Assembly: GCA_024643625.1 (NCBI GenBank)
Contig: JAHEMO010000004.1
Coordinates: 1-48,445, forward strand
DNA: 48,445 nucleotides
Direction of reading: 5' to 3'
DNA from: Chitinophagaceae bacterium
Lineage (GTDB): Bacteria > Bacteroidota > Bacteroidia > Chitinophagales > Chitinophagaceae
The notes under the pieces were generated by a model. It was not told where the DNA came from, ran no database searches, and saw only the letters and a list, made by a program, of their open reading frames with translations. Shown in pieces: positions 44,280 to 48,445 of the stretch. How positions within the stretch are numbered: the stretch's first letter is position 1; each line of letters begins with the position of its first letter. A program made the position numbers and the translations under genes.

Positions 44280-45494
44280 CTATTGCAGCGAAAAAAAATC
44301 GTTCCGCGACCTGCTAAGCATATCTTCCAGTAGGGCTTGATTAGCTTCTGAAGCGTCAGCGTTTATCAGTTTGCCAACCACTTTTCGCCGCTTATACACG
44401 ATAATGGTGTTGGTAATATTTTCTCCAATACCTAAAAGATTTACTTCAGATGCGGCATCACTTAATGATGGTACATAAGTGAGTGCAATTTGCCGAAGGC
44501 CTAGATTCCTGCCTATGGCTGCAAGTTCCCGTTCCCGTTCAATTGCGTTGTAGTGCTGTCGGTTGCCGTACACCAGGTACACTTTCAGGTATTTGCCATC
44601 TGCAACTGATTTGGTTTCTAAAAACAGTAACCATTTTTTGATATCCGGCCAATTGGGCTGGTTGCCAACAAAAAGCAAAACACCATTATACCAGCCATAT
44701 TTACAAACGGGGCATGTTCTTGTACCGGCATCCGGACCCCATGCATGAAACGGCAAAAATGAAGATACTTCTTCGCCAATGGCGGGTCCCGATGCATCTG
44801 ACTGAATTACAGGATGCGGATAATCAGGAATATTGAGGCCGAGATAAATATCGCGCTCTCCTATGGCCAGGGCATCGCGTTTAATGAGGCGCAGGACGCC
44901 GCTGCCGCCACGGTTTTCCATTTTTTGCCGTTTCGCGGCATTGAGGAGTGAATCATCATCAAACACAAAATCATCGATATAGTATTCCTTTAGGTTCGCA
45001 GCTTCTTTAATACTCATATGAATATGGGCAGGCTCATCGCGGGTTGGGTACACGCCCGGCTGCACGGTATAAATGGTATAACGGCCGCTGCTATCTGTTC
45101 GCACCCATCCCCTAATGTAGCCGTGGGTTTGGCCCAATTTGTTTGGTGCCATACTGCGAGTATATGCTGGTTTGTGTTCGTAGCGTCCTTCGGTATTGGT
45201 ATGATAATAATACAACAGCACATTTGCCGCGGGGGTTTGTGTATCCGATTGGTATACTGTTCCGGTAATCATGAGTTTTTGCCCCGTCTGCCACCAACCC
45301 GCACTCGTATCTGTTGCATTGGGTGACTCTTCCATTTGTCTGTACATGTAATCAGCGTTTTCAAAAGCGCCACCCACTTGTTGAATACTATCCGTTGAAA
45401 CTCCTGATGGCGTTGGCTTTATTTGGGAATTGCAGGCTATAAGCCCGGGGCCCATACTAATAGCAACAACTAACACGATGTATTTCATGCGCAT
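44280..45494 (-). CDS. Lipoprotein fusing intradiol dioxygenase-like and thioredoxin-like domains
   Basis: 404 aa (an ATG 6 nt inside is an equally good start). Lipobox LIAC gives Cys21 as the anchor. Residues about 72-225 match the intradiol ring-cleavage dioxygenase fold: TNTEGRY (Tyr105), PGVYPTR (Tyr149) and PAHIH (His157, His159) correspond to the four iron ligands of protocatechuate 3,4-dioxygenase. The Arg just before PAHIH in that enzyme is Glu154 here and the loop is shorter, so catalysis is uncertain. Residues about 240-400 look thioredoxin/redoxin-like with TCPVCKYG (Cys261, Cys264). It is convergent with the lacI-type gene. Function unknown. Confidence 0.72.
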   Translation of the reverse strand: MRMKYIVLVVAISMGPGLIACNSQIKPTPSGVSTDSIQQVGGAFENADYMYRQMEESPNATDTSAGWWQTGQKLMITGTVYQSDTQTPAANVLLYYYHTNTEGRYEHKPAYTRSMAPNKLGQTHGYIRGWVRTDSSGRYTIYTVQPGVYPTRDEPAHIHMSIKEAANLKEYYIDDFVFDDDSLLNAAKRQKMENRGGSGVLRLIKRDALAIGERDIYLGLNIPDYPHPVIQSDASGPAIGEEVSSFLPFHAWGPDAGTRTCPVCKYGWYNGVLLFVGNQPNWPDIKKWLLFLETKSVADGKYLKVYLVYGNRQHYNAIERERELAAIGRNLGLRQIALTYVPSLSDAASEVNLLGIGENITNTIIVYKRRKVVGKLINADASEANQALLEDMLSRSRNDFFSLQ

Positions 45495-45532
45495 TCATTT
45501 TCACGCAAATTAGTATTGCCGCCTAACTGCGG

Positions 45533-46426
45533 TTATGGGAATACCGTAACAGGAGTGTCACTTTGCGCATCCTGTGTAAGCCGGGCCATAGCCTGTTTAA
45601 AATTTGCCGCATAATTTCTACTCAACCGCGTCATTTCCTGAGAATGCAGTACAATATCGTAATCGCCATTGCCACGAGATTGCCAGCTTTGGATTTCCTG
45701 AAGGTTAACAATGGTAGATTTATGGATGCGCAGAAACAGGGAAGGGTCCAATTTATCTGCCATCTTTTGTAAAGAACCAGTTTCGAGATATTTATCCTGG
45801 CCGCAGCAAATGGTAATATAGGGTGCGCTTGCTTTAATGAGCTGAACAGCGGATACGGGTATTAATTTTCTTTCGTTTGCCCTGCTTACCATAATATTTT
45901 GGGCAAAGCCGTTGGCAAGGGCTTGCGATGGTAATGGCCTATTGTTATCAGCCGCAGGCCTTAACAAGAGCAATAAGAAACCGACAATTTGATAAATTAC
46001 CACCAACCAAATAAAATAAGTAACGAATGCATATTGCAGGGTTTGCCCGTACCGGAAAGTATGGTAGTAGCCAATAGCCGAAAGTAGCCAAACGAGTGCC
46101 GGATATGCTACCAAATGCAATGCAGCCCAAAGCAAATTGAAGAACAACAATGAAATGACGGAAGTGAGCCTGCGTTGCTTTATACAAATCAACTGCAGCC
46201 AGATAAGAAACGGAAACAAAAGCCAAAAGCTATTAAACAACAGGGACTCTGAAAAATAAAAGGACCACCCATGCGCGGCAGATTCCAAATGGTCACGCCA
46301 AATGGCAAGCGGAAGGAGGATAGCAGCGGCCAACAAACCAATTGCAAAGGGAATATTGATTTTCCCCGATAATAATGGCTTTGTCAGGATTAGACGATTA
46401 TCACGAATTTGAACAGGCATTATCAT
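45533..46426 (-). CDS. Membrane-anchored LytTR-domain transcriptional regulator
   Basis: 297 aa from ATG 46426; the ORF track starts at an upstream TTG, and ATG 46420 is also possible. About four membrane segments lie within residues 20-165. A C-terminal LytTR DNA-binding domain follows (about 185-285; FLRIHKSTIVNLQEIQSW and MTRLSRNYAANFKQAM). This architecture replaces the receiver domain of LytR-type regulators with a membrane sensor. It is divergent from the ECF sigma gene and 38 bp upstream of the dioxygenase-thioredoxin lipoprotein gene on the same strand, so the two may be cotranscribed. Ligand unknown. Confidence 0.88.
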   Translation of the reverse strand: MIMPVQIRDNRLILTKPLLSGKINIPFAIGLLAAAILLPLAIWRDHLESAAHGWSFYFSESLLFNSFWLLFPFLIWLQLICIKQRRLTSVISLLFFNLLWAALHLVAYPALVWLLSAIGYYHTFRYGQTLQYAFVTYFIWLVVIYQIVGFLLLLLRPAADNNRPLPSQALANGFAQNIMVSRANERKLIPVSAVQLIKASAPYITICCGQDKYLETGSLQKMADKLDPSLFLRIHKSTIVNLQEIQSWQSRGNGDYDIVLHSQEMTRLSRNYAANFKQAMARLTQDAQSDTPVTVFP

Positions 46427-46528
46427 ATTGTAAATTAGGAAAATCAACCTTCACCTAAAAGTATTTTAACTTGTAAAAGCTATGTATTTCTTAGCTTTCT
46501 GCATCTTAGGCATGTAAAGCGAGCCTCT

Positions 46529-47074
46529 ATGACCGATAGCGAATTGCTGGATAATTACAGGAAGAGTAAAGATGAGCGCCTGTTGGGTACTTTGCTGGAC
46601 AGATACACCCTGCTATTGCTGGGGGTATGCATGAAATACCTGAAAGATGAAGAACAAGCGAAAGATGCGGTGCAGCAGGTGTTTGCCAAAGCTATTGTGG
46701 AGCTAAGAAAATACGATGTTACCTATGTAAAAAGCTGGCTTTTCATGATTGCAAAAAATCATTGCCTCATGCAATTGCGCAACAAAAATCATCAAACAAC
46801 AGCACTTGAATTTGATGTAGCCGACGAAAGCGACGATTTACAATCACGGATTCATTTGCAGCAAAAAGATCAGATGATAGACTTAATGCACGAAGGGCTG
46901 GCGCAACTCAACGATCAGCAAAGGCAATGTATAGCGGCCTTTTACCTCCATAAAAAAAGCTACCGTGAAATTGCTGAAGTCGAGGGCATATCGCTCATGC
47001 AAGTGAAAAGCGCTATACAAAATGGCAAAAGAAATATTCGCAAATGGGTGGAATCCATCCTTGTAAAATCATAA
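46529..47074 (+). CDS. ECF-type RNA polymerase sigma factor
   Basis: 181 aa with sigma region 2 (LLDRYTLLLLGVCMKYLKDEEQAKDAVQQVFAKA; SWLFMIAKNHCLMQLR) and region 4 (LNDQQRQCIAAFYLHKKSYREIAEVEGISLMQVKSAIQNGKRNIRKW). It lacks regions 1.1 and 3, as ECF factors do. The next gene, 4 bp on, encodes a small single-span protein likely to be its partner. No SusC with a signalling extension is in the window, so a nutrient-signalling role is not indicated. Confidence 0.93.
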   Translation: MTDSELLDNYRKSKDERLLGTLLDRYTLLLLGVCMKYLKDEEQAKDAVQQVFAKAIVELRKYDVTYVKSWLFMIAKNHCLMQLRNKNHQTTALEFDVADESDDLQSRIHLQQKDQMIDLMHEGLAQLNDQQRQCIAAFYLHKKSYREIAEVEGISLMQVKSAIQNGKRNIRKWVESILVKS

Positions 47075-47078
47075 TACC

Positions 47079-47432
47079 ATGCATCCTGATATATTAGACA
47101 TATTAGCCAATAAAGAAATACCTATTAGTAACGAACAACTTATTCGTTACCTCACAGGGGAACTGAGCGATGCAGAAAATCATGCTATTGAAAAGCAACT
47201 GCAATCATCTGCAATCGATAGCGATGCTTTGGAGGGTTTGATGATGTTGAAAAATGCCGGCCAACTATCAACCTACCGGCAGCAATTAAAAAGTCAGTTG
47301 TTTGATATGTTGGGGCAGGACCCACAAAGGCGCAAGCGTCGCAAGCATATTTTCCAGCAGTCCGTTTGGATCTGGTTGGCCATTGTGCTGCTCATTGCGC
47401 TCTTATCTTTTTTGCTCATTTATATGGTGTAG
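47079..47432 (+). CDS. Small single-span membrane protein, putative anti-sigma factor
   Basis: 117 aa. A soluble N-terminal part (LIRYLTGELSDAENHAIEKQL resembles the zinc-finger-less anti-sigma start seen in Bacteroidota) is followed by a basic stretch (RRKRRKH) and one membrane helix near the C terminus (VWIWLAIVLLIALLSFLLIYMV). Translationally close to the ECF sigma gene (4-bp gap), which is the main argument for an anti-sigma role. There is almost no periplasmic domain after the helix, so any signal must come through other proteins or the membrane. Confidence 0.65.
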   Translation: MHPDILDILANKEIPISNEQLIRYLTGELSDAENHAIEKQLQSSAIDSDALEGLMMLKNAGQLSTYRQQLKSQLFDMLGQDPQRRKRRKHIFQQSVWIWLAIVLLIALLSFLLIYMV

Positions 47433-47468
47433 AAAAAATAAACCCCCCGGAAAAATCCGAGAGGTTTA
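47433..47468 (-). terminator. Terminator hairpin between the putative anti-sigma gene and rpoD
   Basis: TAAACC...GGTTTA arms flank a CGG/CCG inner stem with loop AAAAAT (47439-47468), with two internal mismatches. On the minus strand the hairpin is followed by TTTTTT (complement of the A run at 47433-47438), so it should terminate rpoD; it also lies at the end of the plus-strand sigma operon. Confidence 0.65.
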
Positions 47469-47538
47469 ACGTAACGTGTTTCTTTTGTAGAAACCGTACA
47501 TACTATCCCAAGTATGCCGTGTAGCAAAAGAATTTAAA

Positions 47539-48396
47539 TCAACCCAGGTAAGTTTTAAGCGCAGCGCTGTAACGGGCTTTTTGCAGACGTTTGATGGCCC
47601 GCTCTTTAATTTGGCGGATACGCTCTTTAGTAAGATCGTACTTCTGACCAATCTGCTCAATGGTAACACCGTTTTCGCCGTCGAGACCAAAATAGGCGGC
47701 AACTATTTCCGCTTCTCTGGGACTCAGGCTCTTAAGCACACGCTTAATTTCTTCCCGCAGCGAGTCTTTCATCACCTCATCATCGGTGTCTTCGCTGCCT
47801 TCCAGCAAATCGCCCATGGCCACATCTTCTGCCTCATGCACGGGTGCATCGAGGCTACTGTGGCGGGTGTTGCTTTGGAAAATGTTGTTGATTTCAGTTT
47901 CGCTCATGTCCAGAATATCAGCGAGTTCTTCGGTTGAAGGTTCACGCTCATGTTCCTGTTCAAAAGCCATGTAAGCCTTATTGGCTTTGTTGTAGGTGCC
48001 AATTTTGTTTTGAGGCAAGCGGACTAATCTGCCCTGCTCTGCCAACGCTTGTAAAATGGACTGGCGAATCCACCAAACAGCGTAAGAAATGAATTTGAAA
48101 CCCTTGGTTTCATCAAAACGCTGGGCTGCTTTAATCAGTCCCAGATTACCTTCATTAATCAGATCACTCAGGCTAAGGCCCTGATGCTGATACTGCTTAG
48201 CCACCGATACCACAAAGCGAAGGTTAGCTGTGGTAAGGCGTTCAAGGGCTTTCTGATCACCCATCTTGATACGCTGTGCCAGTACTGTTTCTTCTTCGGG
48301 CGTAATCATCCCGATTTTGGAAATTTCCTGAAGATACTTTTCTACTGCCTGCGAATCACGATTGGTGATTTGGGTTGCAATTTTTAATTGCCTCAT
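47539..48396 (-). CDS. rpoD: Primary RNA polymerase sigma factor
   Basis: 285 aa, the short form usual in Bacteroidota, without the large region 1.1 and non-conserved insert of E. coli RpoD. Region 1.2 (DSQAVEKYLQEISKIGMITPEEE), region 2 (DLINEGNLGLIKAAQRFDETKGFKFISYAVWWIRQSI), region 3 and region 4 (LSPREAEIVAAYFGLDG; TKERIRQIKERAIKRLQ) are complete. Bacteroidota sigma-A recognises TTG/TANNTTTG promoters, matching the elements noted elsewhere in this window. A near-match -7 (TATTTTTC on the minus strand) lies about 30 bp upstream. Confidence 0.97.
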   Translation of the reverse strand: MRQLKIATQITNRDSQAVEKYLQEISKIGMITPEEETVLAQRIKMGDQKALERLTTANLRFVVSVAKQYQHQGLSLSDLINEGNLGLIKAAQRFDETKGFKFISYAVWWIRQSILQALAEQGRLVRLPQNKIGTYNKANKAYMAFEQEHEREPSTEELADILDMSETEINNIFQSNTRHSSLDAPVHEAEDVAMGDLLEGSEDTDDEVMKDSLREEIKRVLKSLSPREAEIVAAYFGLDGENGVTIEQIGQKYDLTKERIRQIKERAIKRLQKARYSAALKTYLG

Positions 48397-48445
48397 ACTG
48401 TTACTCCGTTTCTAGTCTCGAAAAATATAGTTCCTGTCTGTTCAA

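Noticed and set aside
44271-44293. GCTGC...GCAGC hairpin between the convergent lacI-type and dioxygenase-like genes
   Set aside because: The stem is followed by A residues on the plus strand and the T run precedes it on the minus strand, so it does not form an intrinsic terminator in either direction.
1-48445. tRNA genes, CRISPR arrays, insertion sequences or prophage
   Set aside because: Intergenic regions were read on both strands and show no cloverleaf-like segments, spaced repeats, transposase or integrase reading frames.

Overview
The window reads as a chromosomal segment of a Bacteroidota bacterium, most likely from or near the Chitinophagaceae; the family-level guess is inference. 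Support comes from two SusC/SusD pairs, two proteins ending in type IX secretion (T9SS) sorting domains, a short (285 aa) Bacteroidota-type primary sigma factor, weak Shine-Dalgarno signals, and several matches to the Bacteroidota -7 promoter element TANNTTTG. I see no tRNA, rRNA, CRISPR array, insertion sequence or phage gene. Several genes appear to start at TTG or GTG, or at an ATG inside the longest ORF; I give the preferred start where it differs from the ORF track.

Region 1 (35-9150, all minus strand) is a polysaccharide utilisation locus (PUL): SusC, SusD, a fasciclin-like lipoprotein and, after a 340-bp gap, a 1180-aa fusion of a Cys-type sulfatase with a GH78 alpha-L-rhamnosidase. 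The target is probably a sulfated rhamnose-containing glycan. The locus may continue past the left edge.

Region 2 (9442-23246) is mostly housekeeping: argS, a GtrA-like membrane protein, a DUF4403-like exported protein, two tandem alpha/beta hydrolases, a rhodanese, a Kup potassium transporter, a secreted M16 peptidase, a small lipoprotein, a CrcB/Fluc fluoride channel, inorganic pyrophosphatase, a half-length TSUP permease and an SH3-NlpC/P60 peptidase.

Region 3 (23283-44270) is the highlight. Thirteen consecutive minus-strand genes spanning about 19.8 kb are packed with small gaps or overlaps. In transcription order they are PL6 lyase, SDR reductase, PL17 lyase, KdgF cupin, PL38-like lyase, SusC, SusD, BD-FAE-like esterase, PL28-like (ulvan lyase-like) T9SS lyase, large T9SS surface protein, KduD, KduI and a hexuronate-type MFS transporter. 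A divergent LacI-family regulator sits at the head, and the intergenic region holds a palindrome with a central CG. The proposed flow is: cell-surface cleavage by the T9SS lyase, SusCD import, periplasmic deacetylation and depolymerisation by PL6/PL38/PL17, inner-membrane import by the MFS carrier, opening of the unsaturated monouronate by KdgF, then conversion to 2-keto-3-deoxygluconate (KDG) either by the SDR reductase or by KduI plus KduD. KDG kinase and aldolase are not in the window. The core looks alginate- or glucuronan-directed, while the PL28-like lyase and KduI/KduD are more typical of ulvan, pectin or other glucuronate/iduronate glycans. The cluster therefore looks like a broad polyuronate locus.

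Region 4 (44280-48396) holds a lipoprotein fusing an intradiol dioxygenase-like domain to a thioredoxin-like domain, a membrane-anchored LytTR regulator, an ECF sigma factor with a small membrane protein that may be its anti-sigma factor, and the primary sigma factor rpoD.
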